A DNA stretch of 32,071 nt from Nocardioides sp. Its GTDB lineage: Bacteria; Actinomycetota; Actinomycetes; Propionibacteriales; Nocardioidaceae. Position 1 is the first letter of the stretch; each line of letters starts with the position of its first letter. The translations under genes were made by a program, and so were the position numbers. The notes under the pieces were generated by a model. The model worked only from the letters and a program-made list of their open reading frames with translations, had not been told where the DNA came from and searched no databases. This document shows, piece after piece, positions 1 through 6,143 of the stretch. The stretch spans positions 1 to 32,071 of the forward strand of contig NZ_JAEMSS010000028.1 in assembly GCF_016462705.1 (NCBI RefSeq), in the 5' to 3' direction.

Positions 1-1
1 C

Positions 2-256
2 AACAGCCTGCAGATCCCGATCCACACCCACCCGATGGTGGTGCTCGACCACGCCGGCAACCAGGTCAACCCGGGCGGCAACCTGCCGGGCCACTCCTTC
101 AACGTCACGCCCTACATCAACTCGACACCATCGGCGGGCTTCAACGCCGGGGCGATCTCGTCGGCGGGTGGCAGCCAGCCGCACACCAACTTCCAGCCCT
201 ACCTGTGCATCGACTTCATCATCTCGCTGTTCGGCATCTTCCCCTCCCAGACGTAG
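2..256 (+). CDS. Phage tail collar-domain (microcystin-dependent-protein-like) protein, C-terminal part
   Basis: The gene is open at the left edge of the window. The frame is open from base 2, and only the last 84 residues are seen. They include a His-rich stretch (IPIHTHPMVVLDHAGN) and end with the hydrophobic finish (QPYLCIDFIISLFGIFP) typical of short tail-collar/MdpB-like proteins, in which the last strand carries 'PYLxxxFxIxLxGxFP'. The same ending occurs in the next gene, so the two are tandem paralogues 7 bases apart. Members of this family are usually about 170-200 residues long and resemble the head domain of phage tail fibres. Their role in bacteria outside phages is not settled. 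No phage head, tail-tube or sheath gene is visible nearby. Family call fairly sure; function unknown. Confidence 0.75.
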   Translation, partial: NSLQIPIHTHPMVVLDHAGNQVNPGGNLPGHSFNVTPYINSTPSAGFNAGAISSAGGSQPHTNFQPYLCIDFIISLFGIFPSQT

Positions 257-263
257 GAGAGAC

Positions 264-785
264 ATGGCTGACCCGTTCGTCGCCGAGATCCGCATCTTCC
301 CGTTCAACTTCGCACCCAAGGGGTGGGCGTGGTGTGACGGTCAGCTGATGCCGATCTCGCAGAACACCGCACTGTTCTCCCTGCTCGGGACCACCTACGG
401 CGGGGACGGGAAGTCGACCTACGCCCTTCCCGACCTGCAGGGCAGCGCCCCGATGCACCCGGGTCAGGGGCCGGGCCTCAGCCTGCACGACCTGGGCGAG
501 CAGGGTGGTAGCCAGACGGTGACCCTGCTCGAGAGCGAGATGCCGGCCCACTCGCACGTGCTGCGCGCGGAGACCCAGGACCCGGCGGACGTCAACATCC
601 CGAGCTCGACTGCCGCGTTCGCCACCTCGACCGGTGGCACGCTCTACCAGCCGGCGGCGGACACCCAGCTCGCCCCGGAGGCGCTCGCGCCGGTCGGGGG
701 CGACATCCCCCACAACAACATGCAGCCCTACCTGACGTTCTTCTTCAACATCGCCCTGCAGGGCGTCTTCCCACCCAGGTCCTGA
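264..785 (+). CDS. Phage tail collar-domain (microcystin-dependent-protein-like) protein
   Basis: This 173-residue protein starts at ATG 264 behind the purine-rich ribosome site AGGAGA at 255-260. The N-terminal half has the hallmark collar sequence: 'GEIRIFPFNFAPKGWAWCDGQ'-type start with AWCDGQLMPISQNTALFSLLG, then TTYGGDGKSTYALPDLQG. The end is PYLTFFFNIALQGVFP. This is the complete layout of the short tail-collar/MdpB-like family. There is no signal peptide and no membrane segment. It sits directly behind a paralogue and 4 bases before a GNAT acetyltransferase, which suggests one transcript. An upstream in-frame ATG at 168 would add 32 low-complexity residues overlapping the previous gene and is not preferred. 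Whether the product forms fibre-like trimers on the cell or a particle cannot be told from the sequence. Confidence 0.88.
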   Translation: MADPFVAEIRIFPFNFAPKGWAWCDGQLMPISQNTALFSLLGTTYGGDGKSTYALPDLQGSAPMHPGQGPGLSLHDLGEQGGSQTVTLLESEMPAHSHVLRAETQDPADVNIPSSTAAFATSTGGTLYQPAADTQLAPEALAPVGGDIPHNNMQPYLTFFFNIALQGVFPPRS

Positions 786-789
786 CGGC

Positions 790-1272
790 ATGGCAACCAC
801 TGGGTCCGCCACGGTCGTCCTCCGTCCGGTCACCGACGCGGACCGCGACTTCCTCGTAGGCGTCTACGGGTCGACCCGGGACGAGGAGCTGTCGCAGGTC
901 GCGTGGGCACCGGGACAGCGGGAGGCGTTCGTGCGGATGCAGTTCGACGCCCAGGACGCCGACTACCGGCAGCGCAACCCGGCGGGCAGCTTCGACGTCG
1001 TCGAGGTCGACGGCCGGCCCGCGGGCCGGCTGTACGTCGACCGCCGGCCCGAGGAGATCAGGATCGTGGACATCGCCCTGCTGCCCGAGTACCGCGGTGC
1101 GGGCGTCGGCGGGCGGCTCCTGGGGCGGCTGATGGACGAGGCCGCCGCGTCGGGCCGGAGGCTGAGCATCCACGTCGAGATTCACAACCGCGCGGCCGAG
1201 CTCTACAGCCGACTGGGGTTCGGCGTCGTCGCCGAGCGCGGCGTCTACCGGCTCATGGAGTGGCGGGCATGA
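790..1272 (+). CDS. GNAT-family N-acetyltransferase
   Basis: This 160-residue single-domain protein shows the GNAT fold in order. It opens with an N-terminal strand (VVLRPVTDADRDFLVGVYGSTRDEEL) and continues with the central strand (IRIVDIALLPEYRGAGVGGRLL), which holds the acetyl-CoA pyrophosphate loop R-G-A-G-V-G. It closes with the C-terminal segment NRAAELYSRLGFGVVAERGVYRLMEW, which is typical of motif B. It would transfer an acetyl group from acetyl-CoA to an amine whose identity cannot be read. It starts 4 bases after the tail-collar gene and looks co-transcribed with it. This link hints at modification of a collar protein or of its ligand, which is inference. The gene meets a convergent DUF6916 gene 17 bases downstream. 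Confidence 0.88.
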   Translation: MATTGSATVVLRPVTDADRDFLVGVYGSTRDEELSQVAWAPGQREAFVRMQFDAQDADYRQRNPAGSFDVVEVDGRPAGRLYVDRRPEEIRIVDIALLPEYRGAGVGGRLLGRLMDEAAASGRRLSIHVEIHNRAAELYSRLGFGVVAERGVYRLMEWRA

Positions 1273-1289
1273 ACCGAGCGGCACAGGAC

Positions 1290-1601
1290 TCAGGCGAACG
1301 CGGCCTCGTAGCGCATCGCATCGCCCCGCGGGCCCAGCGGGACCAGGAACAGGTGCTGCTCCCCGAGGTCGGCGTGCACGAGCCGGACGATGCCCTGCTC
1401 GATCGCCGGGTCGAGCGGACCGGTGAAGTACAGCGAGAACTGGTGGCGGCTCTGGCCCTCCGGCCCAGGGCCGCCGGGCTCGGAGCTCTCGGCGGTCTCC
1501 GCCAGCGTCAGCACGAGCCCGGCGTCCGGCAGCTCGAACGCCTCGCCCACCCGGTCAGCGAAGTCGGCGTGGGTGAGCCACTGCATGTCCCTGTCCGCCA
1601 C
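1290..1601 (-). CDS. DUF6916-like small protein
   Basis: This 103-residue soluble protein contains LTHADFADRVGEAFEL near the start, HQFSLYFTGPLDPAIEQGIVRLVHADLGEQHLFLVPLGP in the second half, and ends near YEAAF. I recognise this as the pattern of the DUF6916 family, small all-beta-looking proteins found beside tail-collar genes; function unknown. The GTG start at 1601 is chosen because a TAGCAT box lies at 1608-1613 on the same strand, exactly 6 bases before it, which fits a leaderless transcript. An alternative ATG at 1586 gives 98 residues and would also fit the family start (MQWLTHADF). The gene is transcribed against the GNAT gene and head-to-head with the Tat-exported gene at 1664, which is probably a relative. 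Confidence 0.75.
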   Translation of the reverse strand: MADRDMQWLTHADFADRVGEAFELPDAGLVLTLAETAESSEPGGPGPEGQSRHQFSLYFTGPLDPAIEQGIVRLVHADLGEQHLFLVPLGPRGDAMRYEAAFA

Positions 1602-1607
1602 GGCGCG

Positions 1608-1613
1608 ATGCTA
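1608..1613 (-). promoter_or_regulatory. Candidate -10 box for leaderless DUF6916 gene
   Basis: On the minus strand the hexamer is TAGCAT, followed by 6 bases and then the GTG at 1601. The TANNNT-N6-start arrangement is the usual layout of leaderless actinobacterial genes. No convincing -35 was found. Confidence 0.5.
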
Positions 1614-1663
1614 TGCCCCGTGGTGCCGTCACACCCTCGTCGAGCCCATCCAGGGAGCCACCC

Positions 1664-2050
1664 ATGACCGATCTGTCCCGCCGCTCCCTGATCGCCGCCG
1701 GTGCGTGGGGTGCCGCGCTGGCGCCGTTCCTCGGCTCCGGCGCCGCCCAGGCCGCCAAGCCGCGGGTGGCCTACTCGCGGGCCCGGTTCACCCCGCTCCG
1801 CCGCAAGCGGTTCCGGGTCTCCGGTCCCGGTGGCCGCTGGACCGCCCGGCTGCTGGAGATCTCCGACCTCTCCAGCGTCCAGGCCGGCGACGACCAGGCG
1901 TTCGGCCTGACCTTCCGCTCCCAGCGACGTGGGCCCGAGCAGGCGACCTTCACGATCCGGCGGCACCGGTTCGCGCCCATGACGCTGTTCATGGTCCCCA
2001 CGGACGCGCGCCGGCGCACCTACTACGCCGTGGTCGACCGGACCCGTTGA
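1664..2050 (+). CDS. Tat-exported DUF6916-like protein
   Basis: This 128-residue protein is read from ATG 1664, which follows AGGGAG at 1653-1658. An earlier in-frame ATG at 1613 would put 17 extra residues before the signal and has no ribosome site. The N-terminus is a twin-arginine signal: SRRSLIAAG with Arg6-Arg7, a hydrophobic stretch to about residue 27, and a likely cleavage after AQA (residue 30). The mature part is short, with paired arginines and beta-type alternation (FTPLRRKRFRV, QATFTIRRHRFAPMTLFMVPTD, YYAVVDRTR). The 'F..F.v..' and 'lFMVP.d...r.YyAv' segments match the end of the neighbouring DUF6916 protein (HLFLVPLGP...YEAAF), so I take it as an exported relative. Export as a folded protein suggests a job outside the cell alongside the collar proteins, which is inference. 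Confidence 0.68.
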   Translation: MTDLSRRSLIAAGAWGAALAPFLGSGAAQAAKPRVAYSRARFTPLRRKRFRVSGPGGRWTARLLEISDLSSVQAGDDQAFGLTFRSQRRGPEQATFTIRRHRFAPMTLFMVPTDARRRTYYAVVDRTR

Positions 2051-2066
2051 GCCGTCCGACAACCCC

Positions 2067-2072
2067 TAGGGT
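2067..2072 (+). promoter_or_regulatory. Candidate -10 box of the dipeptidase operon
   Basis: TAGGGT lies 6 bases before ATG 2079, so transcription would begin at or next to the start codon (leaderless). The same CCCTAGGGT octamer-like context recurs at 9004-9012 upstream of the ABC operon. Confidence 0.5.
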
Positions 2073-2078
2073 CGACCC

Positions 2079-3473
2079 ATGAACGACCCCACCGCCGCCC
2101 CCGCGACCAACTCCGCGACCGACCCCGCGACCGACTCCGTGCGCGCGCAGGTGCGCACGCTGATGCCGACCCTCCGTCAGGACCTGGAGAACCTGGTCCG
2201 GATCGAGTCCGTGAGCGCCGACCCGGCCCGGTCCGCCGAGGTGTGGCGCTGCGCGGACGTGGTCGCCGACCTGTTCCGCGCCGAGGGGTTCGTTGACGTC
2301 GACATCGTGAGCGCGAACGGCGGTGGTCCCGCCGTGCTCGGCCACAAGCCGGGGCCGGCGGGAGCCCCGACGGTGCTGCTCTACGCCCACCACGACGTCC
2401 AGCCCGAGAACGACCACGCTGACTGGGACAGCCCGCCGTTCGAGCCGACCGAACGGGGTGACCGCCTCTACGGCCGTGGTGCCGCCGACGACAAGGCCGG
2501 GATCGCCGCCCACCTCGGAGCGCTGCGGGTCTTCGGCGACGACCTCCCCGTGACCGTCAAGATCATCATCGAGGGCGAGGAGGAGGTCGGCTCCGACACG
2601 CTGCCGACGCTCCTCGCCGAGCACAAGGACAAGCTCGAGGCCGACGTCATCGTGATCGCCGACTCGGGCAACTGGGACATCGGCGAACCGGCGCTCACCA
2701 CCAGCCTCCGCGGGCTGGTGCGGATGTACGTCGAGGTGCGCACGCTGCACCACGGCGTCCACTCCGGCATGTGGGGCGGGGTCGTGCCCGACGCCCTGAT
2801 GACGCTGGCGCGGCTGCTGTCCACGCTGCACGACGACGCGGGCAACGTGGCCGTGGAGGGTCTGGTCGGTGGACCGGCCGCCGACGTGACCTACCCCGAG
2901 GAGCGGGCGCGTGCCGAGTCCGGCATCGCCGACGGTGTCGGCTGGATCGGCGACGGTCCGATGGTGGAGCGGCTCTGGACGCGGCCGTCGCTCAGCGTCA
3001 CCGGGATCGACGCGCCGCCGGCCCAGGGAGCGAGCAACACCCTGGTCCCCCAGGCCCGCGCGATGATCTCGCTCCGGATCGCTCCGGGTGACTCCACCGC
3101 CAACGCCGCCGCCCGGCTGCAGGCCCACCTCGAGCAGCACGTGCCCTGGGGAGCGCAGGTGACCTGCACCCTGTCCGACAAGGGGGAGCCGATCGCCATC
3201 GACGCCACCGGCCCGGCGTACGACGCGGCCCGGGCGGCGTTCACCGAGGCGTGGGACGGGACGCAGCCGGTCGACATGGGCGTGGGCGGGTCGATCCCGT
3301 TCATCGCGGAGTTCCTGGACACCTTCCCGGCGGCGAGCGTGCTCGTCACCGGCGTCGAGGACCCCGACACCCGCGCGCACGGGGCCAACGAGGGCCTGCA
3401 CCTCGCCGAGTTCGAGCGGGTCGTGGTGGCCGAGGCACTGCTGCTGCGCAACCTCGGCGCGCTCGAGGGCTGA
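2079..3473 (+). CDS. M20-family metallopeptidase (dipeptidase)
   Basis: This 464-residue cytosolic protein hydrolyses a dipeptide or similar amide with a two-metal centre. The metal and catalytic motifs of the M20 'dipeptidase' branch are all present. YAHHDVQPE supplies His104 (metal) and Asp106 (catalytic). GRGAADDKAG supplies the bridging Asp. IEGEEEVGS supplies the catalytic and metal Glu residues, and IADSGN and HGANEGLHL give the remaining ligands. The dimerisation (lid) domain sits between, around TSLRGLVRMYVEV...HHGVHSGMWGG. Length is normal. The first 20 residues are a low-complexity Ala/Thr/Asp/Pro repeat (TNSATDPATDS) and could be shortened by a later start. The stop overlaps the start of the Mur ligase-like gene (TGATG at 3471-3475), so translation is probably coupled. 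The substrate cannot be read; a muropeptide-type dipeptide would fit the next gene, but this is a guess. Confidence 0.9.
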   Translation: MNDPTAAPATNSATDPATDSVRAQVRTLMPTLRQDLENLVRIESVSADPARSAEVWRCADVVADLFRAEGFVDVDIVSANGGGPAVLGHKPGPAGAPTVLLYAHHDVQPENDHADWDSPPFEPTERGDRLYGRGAADDKAGIAAHLGALRVFGDDLPVTVKIIIEGEEEVGSDTLPTLLAEHKDKLEADVIVIADSGNWDIGEPALTTSLRGLVRMYVEVRTLHHGVHSGMWGGVVPDALMTLARLLSTLHDDAGNVAVEGLVGGPAADVTYPEERARAESGIADGVGWIGDGPMVERLWTRPSLSVTGIDAPPAQGASNTLVPQARAMISLRIAPGDSTANAAARLQAHLEQHVPWGAQVTCTLSDKGEPIAIDATGPAYDAARAAFTEAWDGTQPVDMGVGGSIPFIAEFLDTFPAASVLVTGVEDPDTRAHGANEGLHLAEFERVVVAEALLLRNLGALEG

Positions 3474-4822
3474 TGCCCGGGCGACCCCTTGCCGGGGAGA
3501 GGTACCACCTCTTCGGCATCGCGGGGCGGGGGATGGCCCCCCTGGCGTTGGCGGCGAGGCACCTCGGTGCCGAGGTCACCGGGTGCGACCGCCGCGGACA
3601 GGAGGAGACGGACGCGGCCCTGGCCGCGGCGGGGCTCCCCTATGACCGCGTGCACTCCGCGGACCACGTCGCCGACGATGTCGCGTTCGTCGCCACGTCC
3701 GTCGCACCGTCGGACGAGCCGGAGGTCGTGGCGGCGCAGCGAGCCGGTGGGGTGCTGCACCGGACCGACCTGCTCGCCCGGGTGCTGGAGGCCCGGCCCG
3801 GCGTCGGCGTGACCGGCAGCCACGGGAAGGGCACGGTCACCGCGCTGGCCGCGGCCGCCATGGAGGCCGCCGGGCTCGACCCGCTCGCCGTCATCGGGGT
3901 CACGGTGCCCGACGTGGGCGGGATGGTCCGGCTCGGAGCGGGCCCGACCGTCGCCGAGGTCGACGACTCCGACCTGAGCCTCGCCCGGGTGGTGAGCGAC
4001 GTGGCTGTCGTGACCAACCTCGACGACGACCATCCGCACCTGTCGAGCTCGCTGGCCGAGGCGGTGGAGGGGGTGGGCGAGTTCGTCTCGAGGGCCCGGC
4101 GGCTGGTCGTCCTCGGTCCCTCCCCCCGGCGCGAGCGCCTGGCGGCGTACGCCGAGGCCGACGTCTGGCGCTACCGCGAGGACTTCTCCGCGCACACGGT
4201 CTCCACCGACGCGGAGGGGACCCGGCTGGTGCTGACCGCCCCGGACGGGAGCCGGGTGCCCGCCCTGGTCAGGCTCCTCGGGCCGCAGACCGCGGCGAAC
4301 GCGTCGCTCGCGTTCGCGGTGGCCATCGCCTCCGGCGCCGATCCCGAGGCCGCCGCCGAGGGTCTCGCCACCGTGCGCACGATCCGCCGTCGTCTGGAGC
4401 CGATGGGCGCCCGGGACGGGATCCGGGTCTTCGACGACTTCGGTGCCAAGCACCCAGCCTGCGTGCGGGGTGGCATCCAGACCCTCCGACGGCACTTCCC
4501 GGAGGCGCGGATCATCGCCGCCTTCGAGGCCTACGGGCCCTACCTGGCCAGGTGGGGCCGGAGGTACGCCCGGGCCCTGAGCCTCGCCGACCAGGTCGTG
4601 GTGGCCCCCGCCATGTTCTCCGCCGACTACGCGGCGGGCGCCCGGTTCGACGAGCGGTGGACCGACGCCTGCACGGTTCCACCGGTCCTCGTGACGAGCA
4701 GGGAGGAGGCGGCGGCTGCGGCGATGAGCCTGGCCGGCCCGGGGGACGTGGTCGTCTCGTTCGCCCAGCTCGGGACCGGGCGGGAGACAGCCTTGATGGC
4801 GCTGGGCGAGGCGGTCACGTGA
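3473..4822 (+). CDS. Divergent MurC-like Mur ligase
   Basis: This 449-residue protein has the three-domain layout of a Mur ligase (ATP-driven joining of an amino acid or peptide to a UDP-muramyl-type acid). Residues 1-100 form a MurC/Mpl-like Rossmann domain (HLFGIAGRGMAPLALAARHLGAEVTGCD, then VATSVAPSDEPEVVAA). A central ATPase domain follows, with P-loop GSHGKGT at 115-121 and VAEVDDSD...VVTNLDDDHPHL. The C-terminal domain carries RRLEPMG and DDFGAKHP at 321-328. Two points are odd. The P-loop reads GKGT, as in folylpolyglutamate synthases, where MurC has GKTT. The MurC signature DDYAHHPT is replaced by DDFGAKHPA. So this is unlikely to be the housekeeping murC. It overlaps the dipeptidase stop upstream (TGATG) and the glycosyltransferase start downstream (GTGA). 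Substrate unknown. Confidence 0.82.
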   Translation: MPGRPLAGERYHLFGIAGRGMAPLALAARHLGAEVTGCDRRGQEETDAALAAAGLPYDRVHSADHVADDVAFVATSVAPSDEPEVVAAQRAGGVLHRTDLLARVLEARPGVGVTGSHGKGTVTALAAAAMEAAGLDPLAVIGVTVPDVGGMVRLGAGPTVAEVDDSDLSLARVVSDVAVVTNLDDDHPHLSSSLAEAVEGVGEFVSRARRLVVLGPSPRRERLAAYAEADVWRYREDFSAHTVSTDAEGTRLVLTAPDGSRVPALVRLLGPQTAANASLAFAVAIASGADPEAAAEGLATVRTIRRRLEPMGARDGIRVFDDFGAKHPACVRGGIQTLRRHFPEARIIAAFEAYGPYLARWGRRYARALSLADQVVVAPAMFSADYAAGARFDERWTDACTVPPVLVTSREEAAAAAMSLAGPGDVVVSFAQLGTGRETALMALGEAVT

Positions 4823-6045
4823 AGATCCTGATGACCAACAACACCCTGACCGACCGCGGCGGGAGCGAGAGCTACCTCGAGACCGTCTCGGCGGAGCTCC
4901 GGAGGCTCGGGCACGAGGTCCTGTTCTACTCCCCCGAGTGCGGCCTCGTGGCGCACCGGCTGCGGGACAGGGGCTTCGAGGTCCACGACGACGCCGGCCG
5001 GCTGCCCGCCGATCTCGACGTCATCCACGGGCAGCACACCAACGCGGTCGCGCGGGTCCGGGAGCGGCATCCGAGGACTCCGCTGGTGTTCGCGACCCAC
5101 TCGTGGGCGATCTCCGTCGAGGACCCGGTTGCCGAGCTGGGTGCGAGCGCCTACCTCGCGTTCAACGAGCTGACCCGCCGGCGGCTGGCCGCGCACGCGG
5201 CGACGAGGGGCGCGGAGATCATCCGGCTCACCCAGCCGGTCGAGGTCTCCTTCGCCGACGGCGTCCGTGACCCCGTCTCCGCGGTGCCGCGGCGCGCCGT
5301 CGCGGTGTCACGACGGATGGCGACGGTCACGACCCGGCTCGCTCGGGCCTGCTCTGCCCTCGACATCGAGTTCCAGCGGATCGGTGACGCCGACGGCGTG
5401 TCGCCGGACCCACGTCCGGAGATGATGGCGGCCGACATCGTGTTCGCGATCGGCCGCACCGCGCTGGAGGCCATGGCGGCCGCCCGCGCGGTCGTCGTGG
5501 TCGACGAGACCGCGTTCGGGGGCTGGTTGAGCACGTCGTCGTACGCCGCCCTCGAGGCCGACGGGTTCACCGGGCTCGGTCTCGGTCACTCCGGCCGGGA
5601 GGCCGAGCCGCAGGACGACGACCTGGCCGCACTGTTGCGCGACTACCACCCGGACCTCGGCACCCAGGCCCGCCGCCTCGTCACCCGCCACCACGCGGCT
5701 CAGCACCACGCCGCGGCCCTCGTGGAGATCTACGGCGCGGTCGCCGACACCCCGGCGACGGCGACCAGTACGGGCACCCTCGCGCTGCTGGCCCAGGACC
5801 GCTTCACCCTCGAGCACCGGGCGGTCTCGGCCGAGTGGGAGGCGGCCCGGCTGCGCAACGAGGTCGCGGACCTGCGGGGCGAGCTCGAGCGGAGGTTGGA
5901 GGAGCGGGCGCACCTGGTCGCCCGGGTGGAGGGGCTGGGTGACCGGCTCCGCCGGGCCCGGACCCGCGCCCAGAGGTTCCGGCGCCAGCGGGACCGGGCC
6001 CGCGAGGCCCTCGGGTCGCCCCGCCGACGCTGGCGCCGGTCTTGA
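4819..6045 (+). CDS. GT4-like glycosyltransferase with C-terminal coiled coil
   Basis: This 408-residue protein starts at GTG 4819, overlapping the Mur ligase stop (GTGA); ATG 4831 is an alternative. The first about 170 residues look like the acceptor half of a GT-B enzyme: KILMTNNTLTDRGGSESYLE, then LRRLGHEVLFYSPE and DVIHGQHTNAVARVR. The second half has ADIVFAIGRTALEAMAAARAVVVVDE, the usual donor-binding helix region of GT4 enzymes (GRTALEAMA). From about residue 325 the chain becomes strongly charged and heptad-like (EWEAARLRNEVADLRGELERRLEERAH) and ends in an Arg-rich tail, predicted as a coiled coil that could bind another protein or the membrane. The classical EX7E pattern is not obvious, so the sugar donor is unknown. 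Operon position suggests that it acts on a product of the ligase. Confidence 0.75.
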   Translation: MKILMTNNTLTDRGGSESYLETVSAELRRLGHEVLFYSPECGLVAHRLRDRGFEVHDDAGRLPADLDVIHGQHTNAVARVRERHPRTPLVFATHSWAISVEDPVAELGASAYLAFNELTRRRLAAHAATRGAEIIRLTQPVEVSFADGVRDPVSAVPRRAVAVSRRMATVTTRLARACSALDIEFQRIGDADGVSPDPRPEMMAADIVFAIGRTALEAMAAARAVVVVDETAFGGWLSTSSYAALEADGFTGLGLGHSGREAEPQDDDLAALLRDYHPDLGTQARRLVTRHHAAQHHAAALVEIYGAVADTPATATSTGTLALLAQDRFTLEHRAVSAEWEAARLRNEVADLRGELERRLEERAHLVARVEGLGDRLRRARTRAQRFRRQRDRAREALGSPRRRWRRS

Positions 6046-6068
6046 CATTTCGCCCGTCTGAGTAAAGT
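6042..6068 (+). promoter_or_regulatory. Candidate promoter of the molybdenum hydroxylase operon
   Basis: A perfect -35 hexamer TTGACA (6042-6047) overlaps the stop codon of the glycosyltransferase. The best -10 is TAAAGT (6063-6068), 15 bases downstream, which is slightly short spacing. The palindrome at 6066-6081 overlaps the -10 and the expected start point. Confidence 0.5.
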
Positions 6069-6081
6069 GACGGTCGTCACT
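6066..6081. promoter_or_regulatory. Palindromic operator-like site, copy 1
   Basis: AGTGACGGTCGTCACT has perfect 6-base arms (AGTGAC/GTCACT) around GGTC. It covers the end of the predicted -10 and the likely transcription start of the gene at 6144, the position expected for a repressor site. A second copy differing at the centre and in the last base lies at 8982-8997. Confidence 0.6.
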
Positions 6082-6143
6082 GCGGTGGCGCACCACGGGG
6101 AGTCATTCGGGGACCCTCCGGCGAGACCCCTCGGGAGGGTCAC

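Noticed and set aside
1-2050. Possible prophage
   Set aside because: Only collar-domain proteins are present, with no integrase, capsid, terminase, tube or lysis gene and no att-like repeats. The cellular collar-protein cluster is a better reading, although the left edge is unseen.
3473-4822. Housekeeping murC
   Set aside because: Key motifs differ (GKGT P-loop, DDFGAKHP) and no cell-wall/division genes surround it.
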